Assembly (NCBI GenBank): GCA_009839745.1
Contig: VXPE01000090.1
Coordinates: 1-34,808 of the forward strand
Length of the DNA: 34,808 bases
Source: Candidatus Poribacteria bacterium
GTDB lineage: Bacteria; Poribacteria; WGA-4E; WGA-3G
Direction: 5' to 3'
Of this stretch, positions 24,366-34,100 are shown one piece after another. The position numbers and the translations under genes are program-made. Position 1 is the first letter of the stretch, and each line of letters opens with the position of its first letter. The notes under the pieces were generated by a model, which was given only the letters and a program-made list of their open reading frames with translations, did no database searches and was not told the DNA's origin.

Positions 24366-24397
24366 TCGTAATAAACGGGCAACCTCTTACGTGCCCG
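24366..24397 (-). terminator. Intrinsic terminator after glcE (minus strand)
   Basis: Read on the minus strand, CGGGCA (24397-24392) pairs with TGCCCG (24381-24376) around a 10-base loop and is followed at once by TTTATT. It lies about 50 bases after the glcE stop and about 55 bases before the PorX-like gene, so the two groups may be separate transcripts. Confidence 0.55.
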
Positions 24398-24446
24398 ATG
24401 TCTTCGGGGTGAGCAGTCGTGAATCCTCCAGCAAAAAACAAAAAAA

Positions 24447-25787
24447 CTAAATACTCGAAATGAACCGTCCTGGGTTCAACAAACCGGTCGGATCGAATTT
24501 CGCTTTAATCTGTTTCATTAAACTGAGCGTTCCTTCAACGGAACCCCAAACGTCAATATGCCGTTTAAGTTCGGGGGGTGCGATTTCTATGATGAGATTT
24601 CCCTGCTTCGACATGGCAGTTTGACGGAGTCGCGTCAGCGCATCCGCAAGCGATTGATAATCCGTGTCGGATGCTACAGGAATATTGACGGACACCACAC
24701 CACTCCCAAGCAACGCCATCATCTGGACATTCCGAGTCCAATTTGCCTCCACAATTTGCGTAGCAAATTCTGCAAGATCGGTGCGCTTCAGGTTCAATTT
24801 GGCAACGACGCTTTCGGTATTTTTGTCATCTGCTGAGAATTCCTGAACAGCCTCCTGAAGGTGCTGTACCGATTCGTCTTCTGCAATTGTCACACCTATC
24901 GCACCGTTTTGTTCCATAATTCCTTGACACTGCGTTAACTGCCACGCCACAGTCTCGGGATCCCCACCGAAACCAACCACCAGCATCGGCTTATTTTCAT
25001 CTGGGGGTGTCTCGGTTTTTGCACGTGTTGGATCCGAATTGACGAACAAGTTTACAAACATCGGCAATGTCTGTGAACCGACAATAGCCAAACCCGTGTC
25101 AGCTGCGTCCTGAACGTTCTGAAAATCTGCAGTAAGTATCGCTTCTTGGACGGGTATGGGAGACAACTTGAGGGTCACCTCGGTAATGATACCGAGTGTC
25201 CCGAACGCGCCAATATAGAGTTTGTTAAGATCGTAGCCTGCAACATTTTTTACCACTTTCCCGCCACTTTTGACAACCGTGCCGTTTGCCTGAACAACCC
25301 GCAACCCTAAGACCTGATTACGGGCGGTTCCGTGTCGTAAACGAAAAGAGCCACTCGCGTTTGTTGCTACTATTCCACCGATAGTGCAGCGGTCGGCGGA
25401 CGGTGGATTCAACACCAGATACTGACGATGCTTCGCCAACGCAGTCTGGAGGTCCTTTAAGCGGATACCTGCTTCTACGGTTACGGTTAAATCCGCAGGT
25501 TCATATTCCACCACGCTATTCAGGCGTGTTGTTGCGAGGACGATATCTACTTTTTGTGGCAAATTTCCGATACCAAGTTTCGTGCCGGCACCCGCTGGCA
25601 TAACCGACAAATTTTGGTTTACCGCAAATTGGAGGATCTCTTGTATCTCTTGAACAGAAGTCGGTAAAACGACCGCTTTTGGCACGTATCCATCAAAAGT
25701 GTAGGCTGCGACCTGTGCCTCCAGCAGGATTCCGGATTCGCCGACAATGCCCTGAAGTTCATCGTGCAATGCACGTGAATTTTCCAT
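24447..25787 (-). CDS. glcE: FAD-binding glycolate oxidase subunit (GlcE-like)
   Basis: 446 residues from ATG 25787, without a strong ribosome-binding site. It carries the PCMH-type FAD-binding fold: VLPTSVQEIQEILQFAVNQN, then MPAGAGTKLGIGNLP, then PPSADRCTIGGIVATNASGS and KNVAGYDLNKLYIGAFGTLG. The end, FDPTGLLNPGRF, is typical of this family. GlcE pairs with GlcD to form the flavin part of glycolate oxidase, which turns glycolate into glyoxylate and passes electrons to the membrane. glcD lies 128 bases upstream in the same direction. The iron-sulfur subunit GlcF is not in the window. At 446 residues it is longer than E. coli GlcE. Confidence 0.83.
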   Translation of the reverse strand: MENSRALHDELQGIVGESGILLEAQVAAYTFDGYVPKAVVLPTSVQEIQEILQFAVNQNLSVMPAGAGTKLGIGNLPQKVDIVLATTRLNSVVEYEPADLTVTVEAGIRLKDLQTALAKHRQYLVLNPPSADRCTIGGIVATNASGSFRLRHGTARNQVLGLRVVQANGTVVKSGGKVVKNVAGYDLNKLYIGAFGTLGIITEVTLKLSPIPVQEAILTADFQNVQDAADTGLAIVGSQTLPMFVNLFVNSDPTRAKTETPPDENKPMLVVGFGGDPETVAWQLTQCQGIMEQNGAIGVTIAEDESVQHLQEAVQEFSADDKNTESVVAKLNLKRTDLAEFATQIVEANWTRNVQMMALLGSGVVSVNIPVASDTDYQSLADALTRLRQTAMSKQGNLIIEIAPPELKRHIDVWGSVEGTLSLMKQIKAKFDPTGLLNPGRFISSI

Positions 25788-25915
25788 ATACTTTTCTTTC
25801 TCTATCGTTACAGTAAAATAATTTTCTGTGGAAACCCTTTAAAACCACGTCCAAAAAACTATGAATAAGTGGGATTATGCCTATCCCTCCACATTAATTT
25901 GGAATAGGTTTTCAT

Positions 25916-27349
25916 TTAAAAACTCCCGGCTGCGTCGTATGGCAAACCTAACTTCTCATAAGATTCGGCTGTGGGGAAAATCTTTCCGGGATTGCAGAGC
26001 CCTGTAGGATTAAAGACTTCTTTGACCGTCGCCATCACTCGCATATCAGCCGAACTGAAAATGAGAGGCATGTAATCCATCTTTTCAACGCCGATACCGT
26101 GTTCCCCGGTGATTGTGCCACCGACTTCTGCACATACCGTCAGGATCTCTTGGTTGACATGCTCTACACGTTCACACTGGTCCGCGTCTCGTTCGTTAAA
26201 GAGGACGATGGGGTGGATATTGCCGTCACCGGCGTGGAACACATTCGCGATGGGAATCTGATACTTTTCAGAGATTTCGGAGATCCGCCGTAGCACCTTC
26301 GGCAGCGTCGTCCGTGGCACGACCCCGTCCTGCGTAATGTAGTTCGGCGCAAGCCGCCCAAATGAACCGAACGCGCTTTTTCGTGCCTTCCAGAGTTGCT
26401 GTCGCTCCTCCTCATCTTTCGCGTAATCCACTTCCCGTGCGTTGTGCTCTTTAAAGATTTCCAAGATCTGATCGGTTTGGTTTTGCATACCTGCCTCAAT
26501 ACCATCGAGTTCCACAATCAGAATTGCCTCAGCATCAAGGGGGAACCCGAACTGGAAGGCTTCTTCTAAAGCACGAATGACGAGCGTGTCCATCATTTCA
26601 AGGGCAGCCGGAATAATACCTTCACCGATAATCGTTGAAACAGCGTTAGATGCATCGTCCATTGTCTCAAAGACAGCGAGCACCGTTTGGTACGCCTGTG
26701 GATTCCGGGTCAATCTGACGATTGCTTTCGTTACGATTCCAAATGTGCCTTCGGAGCCGATCATCACACCGCGCAGGTCGTAGCCGAGTGTTTCCTCAAC
26801 AGCGCCCCCCAATTCAACAATTTCACCATCCGGCAAAACCACTTCCAATCCGAGCACATGGTCGGAGGTAACACCGTATTTCAAGGTATGGGGTCCCCCC
26901 GAATTCTCGGCGATATTCCCGCCGATCGTGCATGCCTTCTGGCTTGAGGGATCCGGGGCGTAGTGATAGCCTTTGTTCTGCACCGCCTGTGTCAACAAGA
27001 GATTCACCACACCGGGCTCAATCACTGCGCGTTCATTTTCAAGATCTACTTCTAAGATGCGGTCCATCCGATTAAGGGCAATGATAATCCCACCTTGGAC
27101 AGAGAGCATCCCTCCACTCAAGCCGGTGCCGCCGCCACGGGCGATGAAGGGGGTATCGTATTTATTTGCCAACTTCACGATATCCGATACCTGCTGTGCC
27201 GTATCCGCGAAGACAACGACATCCGGCATCGCCTTAAAAGAAGGAGCCGCATCACATTCGTATACCGAGAGTGCAGTCGCATCCGTTAAGACATTTTTAG
27301 ACCCAAGGAGCGTAGAGAGGTCAGCAATGAGTTGTTCTTTCTGGTTCAT
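25916..27349 (-). CDS. glcD: Glycolate oxidase subunit GlcD (FAD-linked 2-hydroxyacid dehydrogenase)
   Basis: 477 residues from ATG 27349, which has AAGGA 8 bases upstream; an in-frame ATG at 27367 precedes that site. The FAD-binding part shows ARGGGTGLSGGMLS, then DPSSQKACTIGGNIAENSGGPHTLKYG and GSEGTFGIVTKAIVRL. The C-terminal substrate part has the metal-binding HAGDGNIHP and GEHGIGVEK motifs, and the NPTGLCNPGKIFP end. The enzyme oxidises glycolate or D-lactate-like 2-hydroxyacids. It is the first gene of a minus-strand pair with glcE. A D-lactate dehydrogenase role is possible, as the family members are hard to tell apart. Confidence 0.9.
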   Translation of the reverse strand: MNQKEQLIADLSTLLGSKNVLTDATALSVYECDAAPSFKAMPDVVVFADTAQQVSDIVKLANKYDTPFIARGGGTGLSGGMLSVQGGIIIALNRMDRILEVDLENERAVIEPGVVNLLLTQAVQNKGYHYAPDPSSQKACTIGGNIAENSGGPHTLKYGVTSDHVLGLEVVLPDGEIVELGGAVEETLGYDLRGVMIGSEGTFGIVTKAIVRLTRNPQAYQTVLAVFETMDDASNAVSTIIGEGIIPAALEMMDTLVIRALEEAFQFGFPLDAEAILIVELDGIEAGMQNQTDQILEIFKEHNAREVDYAKDEEERQQLWKARKSAFGSFGRLAPNYITQDGVVPRTTLPKVLRRISEISEKYQIPIANVFHAGDGNIHPIVLFNERDADQCERVEHVNQEILTVCAEVGGTITGEHGIGVEKMDYMPLIFSSADMRVMATVKEVFNPTGLCNPGKIFPTAESYEKLGLPYDAAGSF

Positions 27350-27393
27350 AGTCGATTCCTTCCGCATGGCAATTTCTGATTACGTTTGTATTT

Positions 27394-27423
27394 AGTGTAT
27401 CACAATTTTGGTTGCATGTCCAA
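27394..27423 (-). promoter_or_regulatory. Probable glcD promoter
   Basis: On the minus strand TTGGAC (27423-27418) and TACACT (27399-27394) with an 18-base spacer, the -10 preceded by TGA (extended -10 type). It lies about 45 bases before the glcD ATG. The -35 matches the consensus in only part. Confidence 0.4.
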
Positions 27424-27457
27424 TTAGAAATTTAGCGAATGTTTCCGGTATTTTCAT

Positions 27458-27487
27458 TTGTTATGGCGGCGGACAGCGTGTTATAAT
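27458..27487 (+). promoter_or_regulatory. Possible promoter of the LamG gene
   Basis: TATAAT at 27482-27487 with TTGTTA at 27458-27463, spacer 18 bases, about 78 bases before the ATG at 27565. The perfect -10 is the main support. Confidence 0.45.
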
Positions 27488-27564
27488 TATGAGACTGAAA
27501 GCAACTTACCAAAATTTGATTATTGAGGAATTTTCCCGAGATACAATGCGTGTAGGAGACAAAA

Positions 27565-28344
27565 ATGCGAAAATTGATATTGATTTTAGGCATTGCTTGT
27601 TTAATCGCTTGGACACTGCCACAGATCTGTTCTGCTGAAATCGATCCTGAAACAGCCGTTGGTGTGTGGCTCTTTGATGAAGGCGCGGGTAAAACAACCA
27701 AAGACGCTTCAGGACTCGGACACGACGGCACAATCAACGGTGCCAAGTGGAAAGATGGAAAGATCGGAAAAGCCCTTGAGTTTGATGGCGCACAGTGGGT
27801 ATCCATCGACTCGACACCGGAACTACAACTCGGTGAAGAACTCACTATGATGGCATGGTTTTTTGCCACAGATATTTCTACGTGGCGGCAACTCATTGCT
27901 AAAAGTAACGAATATCTTTTGCGTATCGATCCGCCACAGGAAGGCAATAAAATGTCAGCATTTGTCAAACCGGGTGGAAGCTGGGAACCGAGAGCCTCCG
28001 CGCACGTTCCTGATGAAAAAAAATGGATCCACTTCGCAGCGACTTATGACATCAACGAGAAAAATGAGCAACTCGTTGTGTACGTGAATGGTAAAAAAGC
28101 AGGCGTGAGCACACGTCCTGGAAAAACGGCTGTTACAGCGAATCCCGTTGAGATTGGTAAATGGGGGGGCGGTTCATACTTCGTCGGTATTATCGACGAA
28201 GCCGCCATTTTCAATACTGTTCTCAGTGAAGATGACCTATCGATCATTGTGGAACACGGATTAGCAAAAGCACTGGGTGGGTTAGATGTTGAACCGACAA
28301 GCAAATTGGCAACAACATGGGCAATCCTTAAAGCTAACCCATAA
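27565..28344 (+). CDS. Secreted LamG/concanavalin-like domain protein
   Basis: 259 residues, with AGGAG before the ATG. Residues 1-24 are a signal peptide (LILILGIACLIAWTLPQICSA). Residues 30-225 form a LamG-type jelly-roll: VGVWLFDEGAGKTTKDASGLGHDGTINGA, then GKALEFDG, then MMAWFFATD, WIHFAATYD, VYVNGKK and the closing FVGIIDEAAIFNTVLSEDDL. Such domains bind sugars or matrix proteins at the cell surface. The last 20 residues hold a KLATTWAILKA tail that recurs in the secreted protein at 30246-30983. No catalytic residues or anchor were found. Confidence 0.85.
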   Translation: MRKLILILGIACLIAWTLPQICSAEIDPETAVGVWLFDEGAGKTTKDASGLGHDGTINGAKWKDGKIGKALEFDGAQWVSIDSTPELQLGEELTMMAWFFATDISTWRQLIAKSNEYLLRIDPPQEGNKMSAFVKPGGSWEPRASAHVPDEKKWIHFAATYDINEKNEQLVVYVNGKKAGVSTRPGKTAVTANPVEIGKWGGGSYFVGIIDEAAIFNTVLSEDDLSIIVEHGLAKALGGLDVEPTSKLATTWAILKANP

Positions 28345-28397
28345 CCTAATACCATTTCTGATTGAAAATGCTTCAATAAACGAGCTCTTTGTAGCAT

Positions 28398-28416
28398 AGG
28401 AGACCGTTGGTCTCCT
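28398..28416. repeat. Hairpin inside the MITE-like element
   Basis: AGGAGACC (28398-28405) and GGTCTCCT (28409-28416) with loop GTT. It could act as a transcription barrier after the LamG gene, though no T-tract follows. Confidence 0.55.
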
Positions 28417-28425
28417 GTGCAGTCT

Positions 28426-28453
28426 TTGAGGCGATCTGTCAATGCGATATAAT
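28426..28453 (+). promoter_or_regulatory. Promoter-like sequence carried by the MITE
   Basis: TTGAGG (28426-28431) and TATAAT (28448-28453) with a 16-base spacer, inside the element and 38 bases before the GTG start of the efflux adaptor gene. The perfect -10 and the position suggest the mobile element supplies this promoter. Confidence 0.5.
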
Positions 28454-28490
28454 CTCTTAGAAATGGTATTAGTTAAAAGGAGGAAAGAAG

Positions 28491-30098
28491 GTGAAGAAAG
28501 TACTGATTGGTATACTCATAGTATTCGCGATAGCCGTGGTGATTAGCCTACCACGGTTTCTAAAACCAGAAAAACCTGAAATTCAACAGGCACAAACTAT
28601 AGTCCTGAAGCCGGTGGAAGTTACAAAAGCAGCACGTGGAGAGATTCGTTCGGAACTCGAATTGTCCGGCACTATTCAAGCCGAATCACAAATCAGCGTT
28701 TTTCCGAAAGTCGCAGGGCGGCTTGTTGCCCTAAACGTAGATGAGGGCGACAGTGTAAAAAAAGGCACATCTCTTGCGGTGGTAGAGCATGAGGAACTGC
28801 AACTCGCCGTGCAGCAAGCCGAAGCCACGCTGAAAGCCGCAGAAACGGCTCATGAACAAACAAAGCAGCTCGCCGAAGTGCGTGTAAACTCGCAGATTGC
28901 GCAGGCGAAAGCGCAGTTTCGCGCCGCAGAGATTGCGCTACAACAGGTGGTCGACCTCTCTGAAATCCGAACCGTCACGCAAATAGAGCAGGCAGAAGCC
29001 GCATTGGAATCTCTTGTTGCGAACCTTCAGAAAATCAAAAGCGGTGCGCGTGATGAAGACCGGCGACAAGCCGAGGCAGGATTGAGTCGAGCCGAGGCGA
29101 ACCTTGAGAACGCTAAAAGCACTCACGAACGCATGACGCAACTCTTTGAAAATGGCGCAATTAGTCAGCAATCCGTTGAAAGTGCGAAGACACAGTTAGA
29201 CGTTGCCGTCGCTCAACATAAAATCGCTTCTGAACAACTGCAACTGATCGATAACGGTGCGCGGACTGAGGATATTCAAGCCATGGCGGCACAAGTTGAG
29301 CAGGCAGAAGCCTCCTTACGACTCGCAGAGACCCAGGCAGCCACGAAGACATGGGAGAAAGACATTGAACTTGCGCGTTCCCAAGTCGAAACCGCCCGGG
29401 CTGGACTCATCTCTGCGGAGGCTTTAAAGACTGCGAAAAGTTGGGAAGCCGAGATAACATCAGCGAAAACCGCACGCACGCAAGCCGAGGTTGCGCTGAA
29501 GCTTGCTCAAAAACGTCTGAATGACGCTACGATTCGCGCCCCGATTTCCGGTGTGATCTCCAGACGCTCCTTGGATTTAGGCGGTATGGCACTTCCTGCG
29601 ACACCCCTTTTTGACATCGTTAATATTGATACCGTCAAAGCAACTATTGAGGTGATTGAAGTCCAGTTAAGCCAATTGGCACTCAATCAACAAGCCTCCA
29701 TAGAGATTGATGGTATAGATGCCCAGATGTCCGGTAGTATTACTTTTATTAGTCCAACGCTAACACCGGCGCGTCGGACGGCTACGGTTGAAGTCGATAT
29801 TGACAATCTGGACGGCACTCTTAAACCGGGAATGTTTGCCAAGGTGACCGTCCCGATCAAAGTGCATCCTGATACGATTCTCATCTCGCGTGCTGCGCTG
29901 ATTGAGGATGTGACTGCCACCACGCAGAGCGTCTTCGTCATTGAGAATGGGGTCAGTCAGCGTCGTGTTGTGGTGATAGGTCTTTTGCGTGCCGGTGAAG
30001 CTGAAGTCCTGAGTGGGCTTATCGAAGGTGAAGCGGTTGTCACTGCTGGACAACATTCTCTGAAGGATGGAGAGAGCGTTCGGGTTGTCAACCTATAG
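28491..30098 (+). CDS. RND efflux membrane fusion protein (HlyD/AcrA family adaptor)
   Basis: 535 residues from a GTG start with AAAGGAGG just upstream. Residues 4-24 are an N-terminal membrane anchor or signal (VLIGILIVFAIAVVISLP). The first lipoyl half is GRLVALNVDEGDSVKKGTSLAVVE near residue 80. Residues about 95-345 are an Ala- and Glu-rich coiled-coil region, much longer than in AcrA. The second lipoyl half (ATIRAPISGVISRRSLDLGG), the beta-barrel (VEVDIDNLDGTLKPGMFAKVTVPI) and the membrane-proximal domain follow. It would link the RND permease at 31148 to an outer-membrane channel. The permease lies downstream with a secreted protein in between. Confidence 0.9.
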   Translation: MKKVLIGILIVFAIAVVISLPRFLKPEKPEIQQAQTIVLKPVEVTKAARGEIRSELELSGTIQAESQISVFPKVAGRLVALNVDEGDSVKKGTSLAVVEHEELQLAVQQAEATLKAAETAHEQTKQLAEVRVNSQIAQAKAQFRAAEIALQQVVDLSEIRTVTQIEQAEAALESLVANLQKIKSGARDEDRRQAEAGLSRAEANLENAKSTHERMTQLFENGAISQQSVESAKTQLDVAVAQHKIASEQLQLIDNGARTEDIQAMAAQVEQAEASLRLAETQAATKTWEKDIELARSQVETARAGLISAEALKTAKSWEAEITSAKTARTQAEVALKLAQKRLNDATIRAPISGVISRRSLDLGGMALPATPLFDIVNIDTVKATIEVIEVQLSQLALNQQASIEIDGIDAQMSGSITFISPTLTPARRTATVEVDIDNLDGTLKPGMFAKVTVPIKVHPDTILISRAALIEDVTATTQSVFVIENGVSQRRVVVIGLLRAGEAEVLSGLIEGEAVVTAGQHSLKDGESVRVVNL

Positions 30099-30245
30099 AT
30101 GGTTATATCCAAGTTATTCAATCCTCCCGTAGTGTCATTTATGGTGGATTTTAGAATTACTTGGCCATCCTGTTATGCTGCGAAATCTCTGGAATAATGA
30201 ACTATTTTCCACTAAAATATGTCTTAAATCAAAAGGAGGATTGCT

Positions 30246-30983
30246 ATGCGAATCACAATTCTTGTATGCGGAATTTTGCTGTGTGGCACCGTCGGGATAG
30301 TCTCCGCTGGTGTATGGACCGACCCCTTTGACGGTAACGAACTCGTTGAGGGATGGGAATTCCGCGATTATCGCGATGAAGTTACGACTTTTGAGGTTAA
30401 AGATGGCTTCCTACAAATGACCAATCCAAAGGGTGGTTGGGGACATACAACCCCTGATAAACCGATGCTTGAACGGGAAATTCCGAAAAGTGCCGCGAAA
30501 AACATAACGGTGAGTGGAATTTTTTCGACCGAACCCGATAAACCTGCCGACTCATGGATCGGTATTTTCCTCTACAGCGATGAAGACTTGAACTACGCCT
30601 GTCTGCTATTCGGTGGCGAAGCCAATCAGCCACAAAAGACACTTATCGGCAGCATGGTTCAAGGGGGTTGGCAAGATAAAGGACACTTCCAGACCGGGTT
30701 TGATGTCCCGCTTCATCTTAAGATCGTTAAAGAGGACGATCTGTTTTCAGGCTACTACCGCGAAAGTGAAAAAGATGACTGGACCCTCTCTGGGAATAAA
30801 ACGTGGAATCACAAGTTTGATGTAGAGCGGGTCGGTATTGGGTTTATGAACAGTTGGGGCGGTCAAACAGTTACGTTCCTTGTAGACACACTCTCCATCG
30901 AAGGCGAAGGGATTGAACCTTTGGAAGTTGCTCCAAATGGCAAGTTAGCGACAACATGGAGCACCCTTAAAGCGAGTCGATAA
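30246..30983 (+). CDS. Secreted beta-sandwich protein with KLATTW tail
   Basis: 245 residues, AAAGGAGG before the ATG. Residues 1-21 are a signal peptide (ILVCGILLCGTVGIVSA). The rest looks like a concanavalin-type beta-sandwich related to glycan-binding or DUF1349-like domains: DPFDGNELVEGWEFRDYRDE, then FLQMTNPKGGWG, then DSWIGIFLYSDEDLNYACLLFG and the closing FLVDTLSIEGEG. No catalytic residue set is recognisable. The C-terminus, VAPNGKLATTWSTLKASR, repeats the tail of the LamG protein at 27565-28344. It lies between the efflux adaptor and permease genes but need not belong to the pump. Confidence 0.75.
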   Translation: MRITILVCGILLCGTVGIVSAGVWTDPFDGNELVEGWEFRDYRDEVTTFEVKDGFLQMTNPKGGWGHTTPDKPMLEREIPKSAAKNITVSGIFSTEPDKPADSWIGIFLYSDEDLNYACLLFGGEANQPQKTLIGSMVQGGWQDKGHFQTGFDVPLHLKIVKEDDLFSGYYRESEKDDWTLSGNKTWNHKFDVERVGIGFMNSWGGQTVTFLVDTLSIEGEGIEPLEVAPNGKLATTWSTLKASR

Positions 30984-31052
30984 TCTTCGGTAGACTGCGT
31001 TTTCCTGTAGTCAGAAAAGGAAATCCGTCCAGGGCACTCACAGATTTAAAAT

Positions 31053-31074
31053 GGGGTGGTGAACGCACTACCCC
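31053..31074. terminator. Hairpin between the secreted protein and RND permease genes
   Basis: GGGGTGGTG (31053-31061) pairs with CACTACCCC (31066-31074), one G-U pair, loop AACG. It is stable but followed by GATACC rather than a T-tract, so attenuation or transcript protection is as likely as termination. Confidence 0.45.
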
Positions 31075-31147
31075 GATACCACTTCTTAATCAAGATCGTA
31101 TCGTTTCAAAAGACAACGCTTAAAAGATAAGGAGAAATTCTACCGCC

Positions 31148-34100
31148 ATGTCCATCCCCAAAATGTCCGTGAACAATCCCGTCTTGGCGAATATGTTAAT
31201 GATTATCATCATCGCTTTCGGGGTGTATGCATGGATAAACCTACCCCGAGAACTGACCCCGGAAATCGCATTGCAGAGCGCGACTGTAACGACACTATAT
31301 CCGGGGGCTTCGCCGGAAGAAGTTGAAAAGCTCGTCACTGCCCCTATTGAAGAGGCAATTGAGGAAAATGTCAGTAAAATCAATCTGCTATTCTCTAACT
31401 CTTCTGAAGGTAGATCCGTTATCTCCATCGATTTTGAAGAGCTGAGTGACCGAGATTTCGACAAGGAACTCGAAAACCTCCGCACGGCTGTAGAACAGGT
31501 GAACGAACTGCCAGAAGAGATTTTGGACGAACCGAAAGTTGAGGAGTTAGACGTTTCCTCCGGCTTCCCGATGCTAACGATTGCTGTAGGCGGGAAAATT
31601 TCGGAAACGCAGATGCGAGACATTGCCGAAAATCTCAAAGACGAAATCCTGGACATCAAAAACGTTGCGTCTGTCCGGATAGCGGGGCTTCGTGAACGGG
31701 AAATTTGGATTGAGGTGAACCCCGATCGGTTGAAAGCGTATCAGATTCCGATTGCGATGGTTATCACTGCAGTCGGTGCGAGCAACTTAAACCTGCCCGC
31801 TGGCACCATGGAACTTGGGAATACAGAATTCATGGTCCGGACGATGGGCGAATTCGCCAATCCAGAAACGATCGGTGAAACCATCATCGCCGTTCAACCG
31901 ACAGGGACCCCGCTTCGTTTGAAGGATGTCGCGACTGTGTCGGATACCTACGAGAAGGCAAGAACCCTCTCCCGGATTAATGCGGAACCCTCTATCAGTC
32001 TAAGTGTTCAGAAAAAGACCGAGGGAAACACAATCGCGTTAGTCGCCCAACTCCGGGAATTGGTTGAAAAACGAAAAACAGACCTTCCTGAAGGTGCTGA
32101 ATTGACAGCGGTGAACGACTATTCGGTTATTCTCAAGGAACGGTTGGGGATCCTTGAAACAAATGCGTTCTTCGGTTTGCTCCTCGTTGTGTTTATGCTC
32201 TTCCTTTTTATCGGTTGGCGGAATGCCGTATTCGCGGCACTCGGCATACCGGTCGCGTTCATGGCAACCTTCTGGTTCATGTCTGTGGGGGGCTACTCAC
32301 TCAGCGGTGTTTCTCTGTTTGGATTGATTTTAGTCGTCGGGATTGTTGTTGACGATGCGATCGTCGTTATAGAGAACATCTACCGGCATATTGAAAGAGG
32401 CGAGCCTCCAAAAGTCGCTGCCATTCGCGGGGCAGAAGAGGTTGGATGGCCCGTCTTAGCCGCCAGTTTGACGACCATCTGCGCCTTTGGTCCGCTGATG
32501 TTTATGTCCGGTGTACCTGGACAGTTTATGCGAGTCGTTCCTATTATGGCGATTCTGGTATTGATTGCTTCTCTCTTTGAAGTATTCGTGATTTTACCGG
32601 CGCACGTTTCTGAGTGGGGAAAAGCGAGAACCCAGACAGGACGGAGCAGACTTGAGAACCTCCGGACCCGATCTCCGAATACCTTTGCCCTAAGTGCCTA
32701 CATCACAGGATTTTTCGCATCGTTCGGTCTGTTTTTTGACTTTATCAGGAACCGATATATCCGAATCTTGAAAATAACGATTCGACATCGGTATGCTTTT
32801 GTAGGCAGTGTCTTCTTTATCGGCTTGATCGCGTGTGTCGGTGCATTCTTGGTCCTCGACAGGGAACTCTTCCCAGGCGAAGATTTCCCACAATTCTATG
32901 TCAAAGCCGAAATGCCGCCCTCTTATGGCATGCAAGAAACAACCGCTGTAGTCGCACAGATTGAAGAAGCCGCTAAAACACTTCCATCGAGTGAAGTTGC
33001 GGCAATCGTTAGCAATATCGGTTTACATACGCCGACTGGCGCTTTGATGGAAGGTGTCACGTATGGATCCAATTTCGGTGAGGTTATTGTTGAACTCACA
33101 CCCAAACAGGAACGCACTCGCGGTGTAGATGACATCATCGCAGAACTGCGGACGAAAACCACAACCATTAGCGGAATTGAGGAACTGAATTTCATCACAC
33201 AGGAAGGCGGTCCTCCACAAGGTGAGGATGTTGAAGTCAAGGTAAAGGGACCGAGATTTGAGCAACTGACGGCACTCGCAGATACCCTTAAAGCATCGCT
33301 CATGGAAATGGACGGTGTCTACGACATTCGAGATGACTTTCGCACGGGTAAATCCGAACTCCGTATCTATCTGAAACCGGAGAAGGCACATCAGTATGGG
33401 TTAACCACATTCCAAGTCGCGCAAACGGTGCGCACTGCGATTGAGGGTGCTAAAGCAACAACGTATCGTGAAGCAGACGAGGCGATTGATGTCATCGTCA
33501 AATACGAGGAAGATACACTTGGAAATCTTGCTGAACTGAATAACTTGTTGATTGCAACACCGACTGGGGCTATCGTCCCGCTCAAGGATGTCGCCGATAT
33601 CACAGAGGAGAAAGGATACTCCGATATCCGTCGATTTGATGGTGAACGCTCGATTACAGTTTACGCTTCTGTAGATAGGGCAAAAACGACACCCTTCGAT
33701 GCGAATCAGGCGCTCATCAGTAAATTTGCTGATGTCGAATCCCTGTATCCGGGATACCAACTCGATTTTCGCGGGCTTTTCGATGAGATTATAGAGTCCT
33801 TTTCCGAGTTGTGGAAATTGTTTATCGTCGGGCTGTTGTTAATCTATGTTGTGTTAGGTGCACAGTTCAAATCGTTTATCCAACCGATTGTCATTATGCT
33901 TGCTGTTCCGTTCGGAATGATAGGAGCGATGGTCGGGTTACTCCTTGCCAATGCGACGCTTAGCATGGTCGCGATGTTTGGGATCGTTGCTCTCTCCGGC
34001 ATTGTCGTTAATGATTCAATTGTGCTTATCGACTTCATCAACAAATTCCGCGAACGCGGTTTCAATAAATGGTACGCAATCCTGAAGGGCGGGTATGTCC

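Larger units (their letters stand above)
28346..28472. mobile_element. MITE-like element with 14-bp terminal inverted repeats
   Basis: CTAATACCATTTCT (28346-28359) is exactly inverted at 28459-28472 (AGAAATGGTATTAG). The 127-base element lies between the LamG and adaptor genes, has no coding capacity, and contains a perfect hairpin at 28398-28416. A TA target duplication is possible because the ends contain TA. It shares the GCTCTTTGTAGCATA module (28383-28397) with the element at 15269-15390. Confidence 0.65.
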
